Shown: piece by piece, positions 47,301 to 60,570 of the stretch
Layout of the letters: each line of letters opens with the position of its first letter
Position numbering within the stretch: the first letter of the stretch is position 1
NCBI GenBank assembly: GCA_965153455.1
Contig: OZ234497.1
Coordinates: forward strand, 7,440,001-7,504,000
Direction of reading: 5' to 3'
Source: Sphagnum compactum
Taxonomy: Eukaryota > Bryophyta > Sphagnopsida > Sphagnales
Length of the DNA: 64,000 nt
Program-made: the position numbers and the translations under genes
The notes under the pieces: model-generated
What the model was told of the DNA's origin: nothing
Database searches by the model: none
The model's input: the letters and a program-made list of their open reading frames with translations, nothing else

Positions 47301-49018
47301 CTCAAACACTGGAGATGCTGCCTAGTATGCTAAGAGAACATTGTTATCTCTACCCAGGAGATAAATACTAATAGAAATCAAATAACCTTCATAGTGAGAA
47401 ACCCTTATAGAACATATGACAAAGTTAACTAACAAGCAGGTCACATCCATGTCAAAAAGAGATAGCAGTAAGAAACACATACGGTGAAGGTGCTGATCTT
47501 TGGAGCTGTAAGGGGGGGCAATTCACTGGTGTCCACATATAACACATCAATGGAGAATGTCCCTGATCTGTAGAATGTTAACATCTTGGTGCTTGGAATG
47601 AGGTTGCCCTTTACAAAGACTATACTATTCGGAGAGGCTTCTTCACCACCATCAGACTCAGGTGCAGACCCCTTCCATGACAGGGCAATCGGGAATGGAA
47701 AGGAGTCTTGTACCTGTAGAAAGAATGCCATGCAAACAACATCAGTGCAGAAGGAAAAAAGTCCCAAAAATAGCACAAATATTTCCACATTCACAACTGG
47801 CAGTCAACCTCCCAGATAGATGTATGCAAAGAGCTAAAATCCAATTACCTCAAACTCCCGGACTCTGAAAGTTGGACTGAGCATGGCACACTGGAGTGCA
47901 CAACCCCGGGCAATGCACTCACTGGCATTCAGTGTCCTGCTGGGCTCCTTTCCAAACACCGAAGAGAGAATTTTGAGTATGGCTGGAACTCGAGAGCCAG
48001 ATCCAACGACCTCGACAGCATGGATCTTGTCCAAACTCAGATTTGACTCGGCCAATGCCTTTTCACAAGGTCCCTTCACACGCTCCAATATTGGTGCCGC
48101 TAGGGCCTCAAATTCATCTCGCTTAACAAAGCCCCTGACATCCTTCTCATCCATCAAACACTCAATGTTGAGTGGTGCCTCAGGGTTGGCACTGAGTACC
48201 TTCTTCACCTTTTCGCAGGCAGCCCGGAGCCGCATGCTTGCGCGGGCATTTGAGTAGACGTCGATCTTGTACTCCTCCTTGAACTTCTCCGCGAAGTAAT
48301 TGAACAAAACCTCATCAAAGTCGCGGCCGCCACAGCACCTGTCGAATGAATGTCCCACGATCTTCAGCTGTCCTTTCTTAAAAGCGGCAACACATACTTG
48401 CAAGCTCGCATGTCCGATATCAACGAAGACGACATTGATCGGGTCTACATCTGACAAATCGGTCTTGTATATTCCGTAAGCCAGGGCGGTGGCCGTAGTC
48501 TCGTGCATGAGGCGAAGCGGCCGCAGCCCAGCAATGGAAGCGGCATCAATATACGCCCGTCGCTGGAGCTCCGTGAAGTAGACAGGGATTCCAATTACAC
48601 AGTCAACCACAGAAGCTCCCAGATTCTTTTCAGCGATAGTCTTCAGATTCGACAGAATCATCCCTAGAATCTGCGTCGGAGTGAAAGCTCTGCTCTCCCC
48701 CATGTACTGCACATGGATCAACGGGCCACCATCGGGTCCTTCCGTGACCGTGAACGGAAACAGCCGCAAATCTCTCTGCACCTCCGGATCCTGGAACTTG
48801 CGACCGATGAGACGCTTCACCTGCGACACCGTGTTCTTGGGGTTCATGGTGGCCGTGGCGGCGCCAGCAATGCCAAGAAACCGCTGCTTCTCCCCGAACG
48901 ACACCAACGCTGGTGTCTCGCGTTTCGATTCATCGTTGAGCACCACATCTATGCCGCGCTGTCTCGCGACTCCCACTATGCAGTTCTCGTTACCTACGTC
49001 CAACCCTACCACACTCAT
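44389..49018 (-). CDS. HSP70-15: Hsp110-type chaperone (Hsp70-14/15 class), nucleotide exchange factor
   Basis: Nine exons on the minus strand: 47849-49018, 47483-47713, 46964-47059, 46685-46879, 46048-46245, 45605-45751, 45051-45221, 44817-44947, 44389-44581; all GT-AG, 843 residues, close to the ~831 of Arabidopsis Hsp70-14/15. The protein is a cytosolic Hsp70 relative of the Hsp110 branch, which acts as nucleotide exchange factor and holdase for Hsp70. Seen: the N-terminal phosphate loop VGLDVGNENCIVGVARQRG (Hsp110-type GNEN, not the GTT of Hsp70), VVDCVIGIPVYFTELQRRA, HETTATALAYGIYKTDL, GGRDFDEVLFN and VVGSGSRVPAI in the ATPase domain within exon 1. A beta domain follows (FYRSGTFSIDV, LNLHGIVSVESAT), then an acidic insert (LIEEEEVEVPV and Asp/Asn-rich residues), then the helical lid (KKNAVEAYVYDMRNK, EDWLYEDGEDE) and a Pro/Ala-rich tail. 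The ATG at 49018 is chosen because no in-frame upstream ATG exists and it begins the conserved domain. Confidence 0.95.
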
Positions 49019-49429
49019 TTTGCGCGGTCGATTTCCACCCTCCCGGCCCCCACTCTTTGCTTCTTCTAAACCTTTCCCCAACTCCTCCGATCCTTACCAC
49101 TCCCCCACCTACAAAAATACAAAAAACAAGAACCCTATTTCTCCTCGATCCCACAACTAACTAACTGGCAAACAAACAAACAAACAAAAGTTCTTCAATA
49201 CTCGCTCGCGGGCGCGGTGTGTGTGTGTGTGTGTGTAGCTTCTTCCCACCTCCTACCTGCGACCATTTGCTTCCAAGCTTAAGTGCACGCACAACATTGC
49301 ATCCCCCTCCCCCCCCTCTCCCGGTATTGCCTTTGGCATGGTACCCATACATAAACAAACGACACACATGCACATGGCCATCCACCAAATGGAACACATG
49401 ACAGGGTCAAATGAAATGGCCGACCGCAA

Positions 49430-49500
49430 GGAAGCTTCTGGATGCAGTACTGTTACACGAGATCTGGATGGTATGGAAATATGGAGGAAGCTTCTGGATT
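49430..49500. promoter_or_regulatory. Duplicated heat-shock-element-like motif (two copies)
   Basis: The text ggaagcttctggat occurs at 49430-49443 and again at 49486-49499. Each gives GAA-gc-TTC-tg-GA, that is two perfect nGAAn/nTTCn modules and a partial third in the alternating spacing bound by heat shock factor trimers. They lie 410-480 bases upstream of the Hsp110 start codon. Confidence 0.5.
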
Positions 49501-49602
49501 AGACAGATGGACAAGCACATGGGAGGGAGGGAGGGAGGGATGGCATGGCATATCATGGGATGGGATGGAATGGAATGCCATGGCTGCTTTCTCACGGGCC
49601 GT

Positions 49603-49628
49603 GGAAGGTTCTGGACTCGTCCAGAAAG
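49603..49628. promoter_or_regulatory. Extended heat-shock-element-like motif
   Basis: Read 5' to 3' on the plus strand the modules are GAA, gg, TTC, tg, GAc, tc, gTC, ca, GAA: five alternating GAA/TTC units at correct 5-base spacing, three of them perfect. It lies about 590-610 bases upstream of the Hsp110 start and is the best heat shock element in the window. Confidence 0.55.
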
Positions 49629-51922
49629 AGGGGGGGTCGAGGGGAGAGGGGAAACCGAACCCTAGAAGAAGAAGGCGAAGCAAAATTGGCGGCATACGAT
49701 GATGGAAGGAGGCGGGGATAGATGGTCTGCGTACCCGGATGGATGGATGGATGGATGAATGAACACCGAGTATGTGCAAAATTTGTGGTAGAATTTGCAC
49801 TTCCTCGTCATTTTGGTCATGACTCTGCTTCTTTTGACACCGCGATATGTATGACGCTTCTTATTTTGCCACCGAGATATGTACCTCCTTCGCCCACACC
49901 CACCCCCCCTCCTCTCTCCTTCTAACCAACCATTCAGCCTTCCTTTCTTTCTTGGTTGAAATATACTACTTTTGTCTTCTGCGTTTGGCTATGGCCATCC
50001 CTTTTGCTCACTTGAGGGGCGGGGGGGACCAGAGGTAACCAGCACCTACAATATAGTAGTACCTTGAATGAGCCCTCTCTTACAGGAGTGAGTACCTTAG
50101 TGTTTTGGTGGCAATCAAATTATTTTATAAAAAAAATATCGAATTTTTTTGCTCTTGCCTACGAAGAAGGCGAGGATATTGTGTCTAGATTCACTTTAGA
50201 GTATATAGTAGCTTAATGGATTTTGGCCCCTAGGTAATAAATAATAGGTCTATTTTTCATATGAGAATTTTTGAAAGATCGTATTTTGGGCTTGTGTTGA
50301 AACTTTAGATTAGTTACCCAGTTATAATATCATGAACGATTTTGGTCTCTTTTAGAGGATTTTTTTGAAGATTATATTTTTGCATGGTGAAATATTTGAG
50401 TTTGACCTCAAGCTTTGGTGGAGAATGGGATGTTGTGCAAATTTGAAAGGTTTTTAAAATACAAGTCAATTTTTTTGATTTTTTTTTAAATCAAAATAAA
50501 TTTTAATTGATTCATTAATTATTCAACACTAAGAAAGGCTAAATTTTGGCAAAAGACCCTAATTTAATCTCAGGAGGGGGGGGATCTATTGGGAAATTAC
50601 CAAAATAAGGTGCTCACTTGACGTGGTAGTCAAAGACCAAACTTTGGTAACCATCCCATTAAAGGCCTTATCTCATGTAAAGACTAGTTTTGTGTGGGAA
50701 TGTTGGTTTTTGATGTATCCTCAAATTATGCACATATGTTTTTTTCAATTTACTTACCGGGTATCATGTATAAAAACCTGGATATATGTAAGAAATACCC
50801 GTGGTTCTTTATATATCCATAAAAAAATAATTTAAATCGTATTTTCATATCCCTAGGTATGCATTTCATTAACATATATTGATTTTTAAAAATAAATTAA
50901 GATAAATAATATACCATATTTACACGGAATGGGTACATTTGGGTAAAAGTCATATGTGCACAACATTGGTAAGGACCTATCATAAAGTTTTATTTCCAAA
51001 TTTAAACATGAAGAATTCAAACATCACATAAAGAAAGTGGTTGGGCCTTTAAGGAAAAGTAAAAGACTGCCTTAAAATGTAATAATTTATGCACTTCAAT
51101 TTTTCAGTGGTAACAATTTTTTTTTGAAGGTGGTGTCAAAATGCAATATGAAAATTGTAATAGGTTTTTAAATTTTTTTTCTTTATTTTCTTTTGAACCA
51201 ACTAGTGTGCAAGTTTTACCTTGTTTGAGTTCCTAGGTCCCCCCACACATGGGCTATACCAATCAACCATCATCCTTGGGGTGATGTTTAGAATTTTTAT
51301 ATGTAACTAAACCTTCATGGTGAAACCATTCCCAAACTAAGGGGTTTAGGATGATGGAGTCAATCCAACCTTGTGATTTGGCATTGAACCCCTACCACCA
51401 ACTTTTAAGCATAAGATGAACATTATCATAAGCAAAAAAAAAAAAAAACACTTGGAAAAGATTCATAACTATATCAATTTGGAGGGCACATTATATCTTT
51501 GAGTATCCTTAAGACAAAAATGGATGACATTTCAAAATACAAAGATTCCATTGTTTGAAACATCCCCCAAAGCATAAAAACAAACCTATTAAGTAATGTG
51601 CCTTCAAGATAAATTATGTAAATCCATCCATGATATCGTAATACCTTTACCATTTCAACGACAAATTTTATCGAATAATTAATTAAATTTAAAATCTTAA
51701 CTTTGGCGCTTGGTTTTGAATTTTGAATTTCTTGGCAAATAATGGTTATATAAAATAATAAACAAGATTCTATGAATATTATGGAACAATCTAGTGTGTT
51801 TAGATGACTTTAATTTTAAGTCATTGTTATGAAAGGTTTGTGGTTCAAAACCTAAGAGTTGAACTTTTGATTTTATTAAAATGTAGACACAAATAATAAA
51901 TTTTTATTTCAAAAGTTAAGCA

Positions 51923-51948
51923 AAATAATAATAATAATAATAATAATT
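51923..51948. repeat. (AAT)n microsatellite
   Basis: About eight to nine AAT units in AT-rich intergenic DNA. Confidence 0.9.
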
Positions 51949-54900
51949 TATGCTGAAATGGTAAAGGTGCTATGCTAACCTTTGCCTCATGCTTTGCCAT
52001 GAGTAAAAATTGGAGATTTTAGTAATGTTGGCAAGTTATGACATTGAAACCAATTGTGGTAATTGTTATATGTCAAGCCCTAGAGTTTATGAATTGGAGG
52101 TTTTGGATTTTATCGGAATCACCCATAAAACTTAACTAAGTTATTCACATTTTTTTCAAAATTGAATTAGAACCTAAATCGGGGGTGTTGTCCCATTTTA
52201 AACATGTGTAGGTTTTCTAAGAATATAAATATATTTTTATAATTAAAAATAAGTTTAACTTACCTTACAAGAAAATTATTACTTTGATTGGTTGCATTTA
52301 ATCAATATTAAATAAATTTTATTTTGAATTGCGGGCTCTAGTAGAACAAACTAATATTGCACAAACAAATTTATTTAGTTATGCATAACAGAGACGGAAC
52401 TACACCTAGTCTCTTTAAATTGTTTTATGAAAAAGATCAAAATCAAAAGTTTTAAAAATCCAAAGAATTAGTCTCAAGATTAGACCGAAAGTCCTCAAAA
52501 ACAAAAATTAAAATTACAATTAGGACTTAAGTTTCCTTTTGAAAGCAAGAACCAAACAACTCTAGTTTTATTATCCTACCAATGTAGGCCAAAATGAAAA
52601 AACCTAACTAGTCAACAATACAAACTTAGGGACATCCTTGGGAGTGTGATTTCATCAATGGGAACAACTTAAGAGTTGTGAATAGGAATTCCAAAATATC
52701 AATATGGTTGGTAATGAACCAACCTTGGGCAATTTTCACTTCTTTTGTGGAAACTTTTGAGTCTGATTTTCAAAAGGGTTATTAAGAAACAACCTAGATT
52801 TTTTAAGAAAAAAATCAACCTTCAAATACTAGCCAAGGTTTCAAAGTTACGGGAAACAAATTATGATTGATTGTCAAAATATTGGTTCTCACAAATTTAA
52901 TAATATGTAGTTTTCAAATGCAATTATCATAAACCAATTATTGAAGTTAAATTCTTTTACTTGACACATTGAGATTTTTAAATTTCTTACTACTTATAAA
53001 TATTTCAATAAATAATTGATATTTTTAAATACACAAAAGATATATTCAAAAAATTTATATGTCCATAATTTCATCCCATCAAAAGTTTTATAATCCCTTC
53101 ATTAGGCCTACTTCCATTTCAATTAACCTCAATAAATCAAAAGGTGTTTTATAACCAGCATTAAGATCATTTTGCCATTTTTTGCTTACAAATATCAACA
53201 TTTATAATTTTTTTGATTATAAATGACATCTTTTCATATTTTGTCACAATATTAACAAATTTTTTTTACTTGGTTTTTTATTTTCGTATTTTGGATAATA
53301 TTATCAAATTGATGATTTAATTATTAGTGAACTGGATTAATTATTGACAAATTCAATTAACTATTAATGAATTCACCCATCTGTACTCACTTCCTCATAA
53401 GAAAATGTGTGAAAGTGCTAGAGAAAAAGCTCGAGATTCCCAAATACATTCCCACTTTGGGAGTTGGAAGTTTTGGGGTGTTATAAATCTTTGGATCAAA
53501 ATTAGTCCAAATTTAGTATTTGTTAAATTATTGGAAAGGTCTTTAAAAAAAGAATAAATAGGGATCACATTCTTGAAATAGATATGTTAATAATAATTTA
53601 TGAAGGTTTGCAAGGTTATAATTAGGAATAAAATTGACAACATGACAATGATGCACCCCTAGGTTTTGCAAGTGGCATTGGTGGTAACAAACAATATAAA
53701 AAACTTGGGCTTAACAAACTTGGAATATTTGTGACATAGTTTTAACAACTAGCCAAGTTGTTAAACCCAAGTTTACTGACTTGACTAATTGTTAAATCCA
53801 ATTTATAAAAAACAACCCAAGTTTTGTTGTCATGCTAAATTTCCTTTATGCCTAATTTTACAATAAATGCAAACCTAGGTTGTGCTTGTAATAAACTCCT
53901 ACAAATAGGGGTATGTGGGAGGAGGTCTAGGATCAATATGAACTCACAATTATGTAAAATTGCACAAACTAAACTAAAGAGAAGAAGTGGTTCTAGTGCA
54001 TTTGAAATTAAAATGTTACACAAACCACATATTTTAAATTTGCACTCACAAGACTCACCACAACTTGGACATGGGAGGAATCACCACCTTCCTTCTTATA
54101 ATAAACTATTTAGTTCCCTCTAGGGCTATAATATAATTCTAAAATGTTTTTGAAATTCCCTAAATGGGGCTTCCCAAAATTGTCAATTTACGAGCCTTGC
54201 AATTTTGGGGGTTTACAATTTTTTAATTTTATATACAAATCAAAGTTTTTGAAAGGAAATTTGCAATTTTTGAAAAAAATATTCCAAGGATATGTATCAA
54301 GATTTTCAATCGAAGGTGATTTGGCCCTTGAAATTGTCATTTACATGACTAGGGATCATTTTTTCAATTTGACTCCCAATCTTTTAAATGACCATTTCAC
54401 TAAATTGCTACATATTTTTATTTTGGGAATGCAACCATTTTATTGTAATAATCACTACCAAAATTTGGTTTATTTAACTAAAACAATACATGTCTAAAAA
54501 GATTTTTTCGTAACCATAAAAAAATCATAATCATTTTGGACTAGTTGATTTTGAAATCATGGTTATTTTAATGAATAGAACAATAGACCATTTGATTTAA
54601 TAATGGAAATTTTTTTGTCATGGAAAATACTTCAACCTTAGACTCCTTGCAAAAGTGGTAAATTGTTTAATCATTATTTTAACAACTTTTTCAACTATTA
54701 ACATCTAGCATAAGTTGAATAAAGGTTTGATAACAAATGGAGAATGGTACTTATAAGCTAAACAAGAAATCACTTTTTTTTTAAAAATAATTTCAAATTG
54801 TTGTTATGGAAATTAAGGTACCAATTAATTTTATTTACACATTGCATTATCATGGTTAGTGATTTTTTTGACATCTTTTCAACTATAAACATTATACATG

Positions 54901-56219
54901 AGTTGAATTATACACTTTTATCATGTTGAAACCATTGCTCATGGGTTGCATTTTACATCTATGCAATAACCTATCAAGACCTCACATCTTTTGAACTATC
55001 AATATTTGTACATGGCTTGAATCATTCATTTTGAATTTGATAAATTCATTACTATTTAATTACATCTTGCATTCACTAAATTTTTTTTAAATGGATGTAT
55101 ATAAATTTGTTATGTTTCACATTTATATTTGAATTAAAAATTAAGACAAAATGTTCATATATACAAAGTATAGGGTCCATGTAGACCTTTTTATTTTAAA
55201 AACTTAATGATCGAACATAAATTTCAACATATGTTTTTCTTGTAGTTCATTCCCCATTGGAAAAAAATATTATTACAAATGTTCAAAATGCCACAATAAC
55301 AAAACCTCCCAAAAAATCCTTAATTTATTTCTCCATTTTATTTCTTGTTGTATGAAAAACATAAATGCTAGCTAGATTTTTTTAATATATATTTTTTGGG
55401 TATATTATTATTTTTATTGTGACTATGATTTAACATTTTTTTCAAGCTCGTTATTTCACAAGTTTATGTCTAAGTATTCGATTCTTGCATTTCTTGCCCA
55501 TTAAATTCTTGTCATTCTAAGATCCCAAATAACAATTGAAAAGATATTTTGTTTGGTTGGAATACTTACAAATTTGAAAAGATATCACTTGCAATCAAAT
55601 AATTTGGATAATTTAATATTTATTAGCAAAAATTGGCCTAATGATCTTAGGGTGAGTTGTAGTTTACATACTAGTTTGATAATTTTGGTTGAGTTTGATG
55701 CTACCTTAAAGGAATAATTAGAGGAGTATGAAGGGGAATTTGAAAGGGATCAAATTTTGTACTTTTATTTTTATCCAAATGGATTACTTGATTGAAGTTG
55801 TTGTATCATGTTATTCAAAAGGCTTAGATATTATGTTGTAGGATATTCTAATATTGAAATTTGACATAAGTCATTTATTAAAAATTGACATCCTTGTAGA
55901 ATATGTTAAATGAAATAAAATTAAAAAATTAAACTAGTAGATTAAATAACTGAAATCGATAGATATTGAAAAAAACTAATATCTACCCAACACTTGTTTG
56001 GACCCTTATAACATGATCATTAAAATTTATGACACCTCCAAAGTTTGGGATTCCATAAATGAGAATACAATTTGGAATTACATACCCCAAGGTTTACTAA
56101 ATGTTATCATGGTAAAATACTCCCAACCCCATTTTAGCAATGGAATGCAAAAACCTACAACATGTTTTTTAACTCTTAAGAAAAAATATAAAGAAAGGCG
56201 GTGTCACAAATGACATCCC

Positions 56220-56345
56220 CAATGTCAAGACTAACATCATGTTTAACATTATCACTAGTATCATCCCCAATATCATCATTAGCATCATGGCAAACATCTT
56301 GTTTAACATAATTGTTAACATCATCACTAACAGCATCATGGATGA
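56220..56345. repeat. Degenerate AACATCATC-type tandem repeat
   Basis: Phrases such as aacatcatg, atcatcattagcatcatgg and aacatcatcactaacagc repeat with a 9-24 base period and many substitutions. The minus-strand translation is a run of Asp/Val-rich text that reflects the repeat only. Confidence 0.6.
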
Positions 56346-58178
56346 AATTCATCCACGAATGTTCACCTTTCATCCATTGTATATTCATAGTGTACTTATG
56401 AACTTGCCCAAAAGGATTCCTTGAAATATTTTGATATATTTTGAAACATCTTGAGTTAATTTGAAATATTTTGAGAGTTTTTCCCTTAAAGTAGGTCCCC
56501 AATTGTGTATAAATAATAATTATTCCTTTCACATTACATTTAGTTTGTTCAACACCAATATAAGATATGATTTTGCACTATAACTTTGTTTGTTTCATAT
56601 TTACATACATTTTTATCATAATAAAATCTCATTGAACATACATATTGCACCTTTCATGTTTTTATATTTGATTTCCATGTTTTGTTTTTGGACTTAAAAT
56701 TAAACTTGCTTTTGTCATGGTATGTTTGTGTCCTTTGAAAATCCTTTTGTCCTGGTAGTTTTTGTGCCTATGGTAATGTGTGTGAAAGCTTTGTGAACTT
56801 TTTAAATCAAGTTTTTGATCATTTCAAAATACATAAACTAAACGACTGTAATGGGCTACATGTGGGTGCATCAACAAGCCATAGGCTCTTATAGACTCCC
56901 AAGATTCAAAACTTGGAAAAATATGTAATTTTTTTCACTTTTTGTTGCATTGGCATTAAAGTGGCAAAAACATGGAAGTCCCAATTTTTGCCAAGTTACA
57001 ATTCTCAAACTTGAATTTCCCAAACATTTTCATTTATCATGTGTCATTATGTAAGTTGTTGATTTTTATACAATATGAAAATGGCATAAAATAATATATG
57101 GATGTGAATTGGTTGACCATTGATTTCATCCACATTTGCAGATAATGTTTTATGTAACTTGTTTAATGCAACTAGGTAGTTTTTAATAGCAAATGTACTT
57201 TTAAACAAGAATATAATTGCAAATGGTAGTTGTATTTTTTAATTTTCCTTTAGTGCAATAATTCATAACATTCTTAAATGGAATCCAAATTCAATGAACT
57301 AAAGGTCTAACTTGATTAATCCTTCAAATTATAATTTAAGTGGTTGAATATTGTGACCCTAGCTTGGGGTCCACAACCAAACCTAAGATATGAAATAAAA
57401 AATGAATCACAAGGAACTTCTAGCATGAAAAGGCTCCAAATTTGGGCCATCTTTAAATCATTTGAAAGATCTTGACAATTCATTACAATAAATGATGGTT
57501 TTTCAAACCATCCATTTTGATAACATGTGAAAACACATTCAAAGGAGCCACAAAAGGCATCGGATGACAATTTCTATCATACAAAATAAGAGATTTATTT
57601 GTTTTTTACCATTTGAAACCATGGTAATCATGGCACATTATTCTTTTTTCACACATGAATATCAAAAAATTAAAATAAAAAATTCATTTGATCCAATTTT
57701 AAGTTTGGTTTAATTAAAGACTTTTAAAAATGAAAATTTGTGTCATTAAAAAAGGACATTTTTACAAAGGACTTTCAAAGGACTCATATAATAAAGCAAG
57801 TTAATGGTAAAAAATATGAGATGATAATAACCTAATAGACACTAAAAAAATATTCACAATTTCCAAAATTTAAAATTCTAAAACTTTGAAAATTCAAAGT
57901 ATGTAGGGTAGAACGGTTGGTGAGCAAACATTTAAGGATTCAGAGTAAGTCGGATCCAAAAGGAAGGCTTCGTTGTTTCTGGTGTCCAAACAAAACTTGA
58001 ACACCTCCTTTTCGCTCATTTGACACATTAAGTTTTCTCAAAAACGGATTAAAAACCAAAAAGTTACGCCCCCCTAGTAGAGGGGGTGAAGAATTGAAAA
58101 AAACCCACAGAACACTACAAAGCCAATTCCTATACACCCCAAAAATTCTTTGTATGTTGTTCTATTGCTATAACGATT

Positions 58179-58461
58179 CAAAGATGATTTGTAGAACTAA
58201 AGATGGCGCCCTTATAACACTTTAAACCATTTAAAATGAATAAGAAATGAGAAAGTTAGAAGCTTTGAAAGTAGGTGGGGTCCAAAGAAAATAAATAAGA
58301 AAAAAAACGTGTTTTGTAAGTTGAAAAGCTTATTTTTCTTCTTGTTATTTTTCCATTACTCCTTTTCCTTTGCACTTCAAAGATGATTTCTAGAGCTTGA
58401 GGTAGCGCTTTCATAACATTTCAAATCACTCAAAATGAAGCACATATGACAAAGATCTAAA
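58179..58461. repeat. Imperfect direct repeat, offset 199 bases
   Basis: caaagatgattt at 58179 and again at 58378 each begin about 80 bases of similar text (gcgc / cttataacactttaaacc compared with gcgctttcataacatttcaaatc, then aaaatgaa). Probably a diverged segmental duplication or part of a longer satellite. Confidence 0.5.
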
Positions 58462-60014
58462 AAAGTGTTCGGTCATAGGGTAATGATCGGTGATGGGCAA
58501 TTCTACCACACACTTAAAAATTCAAAACTTCAAAAATGTTTTACCACATATAAATGGGGTACCTATAATGTACATGATGTATCGAACAAAGTTTTAGTTT
58601 ATATTACATTAAATTCAACTTAAAAAAATTAACATTTCTTAGCATGATTTCAAAGTATTTTCATTTTTCAAGATGAAACATAAAATCTATAAGGAATTTT
58701 TACATTTTTACAAATTTATATTTATTAAAAGATGATTAAGGAATTTTTTAATAATTGGGGCAAGTTTAATAATGTTTCATAACAAGTTGCGAAAAAAATC
58801 ATTCATATGAAAAAGTTATTTTAGGGAAAAAGGACATGTAGGACTAATGTAAAGTAAAACTTATGGGCTCTTTTGAATGTGTTTTGACCCCTACTTCATT
58901 CATCTTGACTAGTAGAAATGTGCAATTTGATTACAAGCCCAATGCAAGATTGACCACCTTGATTTTTAATTGATCAAATTTATTAGTGTGGCCATTTTGA
59001 TCACTTATGAAATGGGACATCCAATCAAGTTGGATTAAAAAAACGATATCCATATTCAAGATGGCCAATGGATTTCTAGTCATATGGGACATTTAAGATG
59101 TTGCATCAAAAAGTTGACATCCCTAGTAAAGATGTTGGATATGGGTTTTCTAATCAAATATTATTGTGCATCTGTAAAGCCACTTTGGCTAGGCTAGTAC
59201 CTTAGTTATGTATAGTTTGTGTTGTCCAGTTCTTGATTTCAAGAAAAACCTTTTTTGATCCTAATTCTAACTTTCTTTTTTAATGGAAGTTTTAGTCTAG
59301 TTTTGAAAGTAGTTTTTTGGATTTATACAACCTTTGATTTTGATCCTTTTCACAAGGTGTTAGTTTGTTCCACTAGCGCACACATTTCAAGATAGAGATT
59401 GTGTAATATTAATTATGTATAATTAGTCAAATGAATAACTTGCTTAAAATATATGGCCAATCTTATATATTGTTTATAGTTGTATAATCTACTTATAAAA
59501 AAAGAACATATTTAAAATGAGGCATGGCTTTCAATTTAGGTTATAATTCAATTTTGAAAAAAATTGATTAACGAATTAGGTTCCAATGACCAATAAAATT
59601 TGAAACTTGCGATTTCGAGACCTTAAAACTTGACTTATAACTTGGACCTTAACCTACCTAAATCCCAAAACCTACCAACATTGGTTATTATAGGTCTAGG
59701 TTAAACTACTCTCCAAATTAATTATTTAATGGTTAATAAACTTCATTAATAAGTTGATTAATTAGCTAGATTAGGTGTAAGCCTAACACAAGAAGAAATC
59801 TTGGCACTATAAAAAATCACAACTTCTTAAAAAGTCAACTTCACCGAAATGTCCACGCCGACCAAAAGGTAAATCCATTTTGATTAAAGATTTAGGGCAT
59901 GAAAACACATGTTAAATTAACCAATACATTTGACTAAAGTGACATTTTTAATTAAGTGTCAAGCCAAATATCTGGTCAAAATGAAAAAAATATCCATCAA
60001 AATGGCCATGGTTT

Positions 60015-60137
60015 AGTCAAATTGGCCAGATTGAATGGATAGGGTTTAATCAAATTGACCATCCTGATTTGACCCTTAGTCAAATTGACCATCATGATTT
60101 GACACTTAGTCAAATGAGCCTACTCATTTGATGATTT
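60015..60137. repeat. Four degenerate ~30-base tandem units
   Basis: Units begin agtcaaattgaccatc / gatttgac and start near 60015, 60048, 60078 and 60108. The two central units differ at only a few positions. Confidence 0.75.
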
Positions 60138-60139
60138 AG

Positions 60140-60570
60140 CCTTTTTGTTAAGCTTAGGCTACTTATTTAATTTAACATAACTAGTAGGTTAAGTTGGGCC
60201 TAAATTATGTCTCTAGCCTAACGTAATTAATTGGTTAGTAGGTTATTTGTTAGGTAATAACCTAGTTAGGTAACTTAGTATAGACCTATCTAGTAGGTTA
60301 CCTAGGACATACCTTAGGATTATTAAATAGTTTATAACTAGGTAGTGGAAGCCTTTTAGGTAGGTATCATAGGCGACTTAGGCTTATTAGGTAGACTTAT
60401 TAGCCATGTAGGAGCCATGTATTAGCCTAGGCCTACTAGAGGTATGTAGCTTAAGCATGCTAGGTAAATAACATAGGCCACCTAGGCCTAGTATGTAGGT
60501 AGCCTATCCTACTAGCTAAGTAAATAGCCTAGGTCACCTAGGCCTATTAGGTAGATATCATAACCTAGGC
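60140..60570. repeat. Cryptically simple TAGG/CCTA-rich tract
   Basis: Over 400 bases are built from tagg, cctagg, aggcctac, taggtag and their complements, often palindromic (for example cacctaggcc). No fixed period is evident. Confidence 0.7.

Larger units (their letters stand above)
49019..50040 (-). promoter_or_regulatory. Hsp110 upstream region
   Basis: GC-richer DNA than its surroundings, with a (TG)n tract near 49218-49238, a purine-rich gggaggg stretch near 49515-49545 and an ATGG microsatellite near 49738-49758. It contains three clusters matching heat shock elements (listed separately). No coding sequence is supported; the open frames here are compositional. Confidence 0.55.
50041..60000. 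other. AT-rich gene desert, part 1
   Basis: Ten kilobases with no recognisable gene. Scattered short open frames are AT-driven and match nothing I know. Visible structures are an (AAT)n tract (51923-51948), a diverged foldback relative near 51320-51410, a degenerate tandem repeat near 56220-56345 and an imperfect direct repeat near 58179 and 58378. Confidence 0.6.

Noticed and set aside
49019-49081. Upstream start of Hsp110 adding 21 residues
   Set aside because: The extension begins with TTG, not ATG, and the added Gly/Arg-rich residues are not part of the family; the ATG at 49018 opens the conserved domain.
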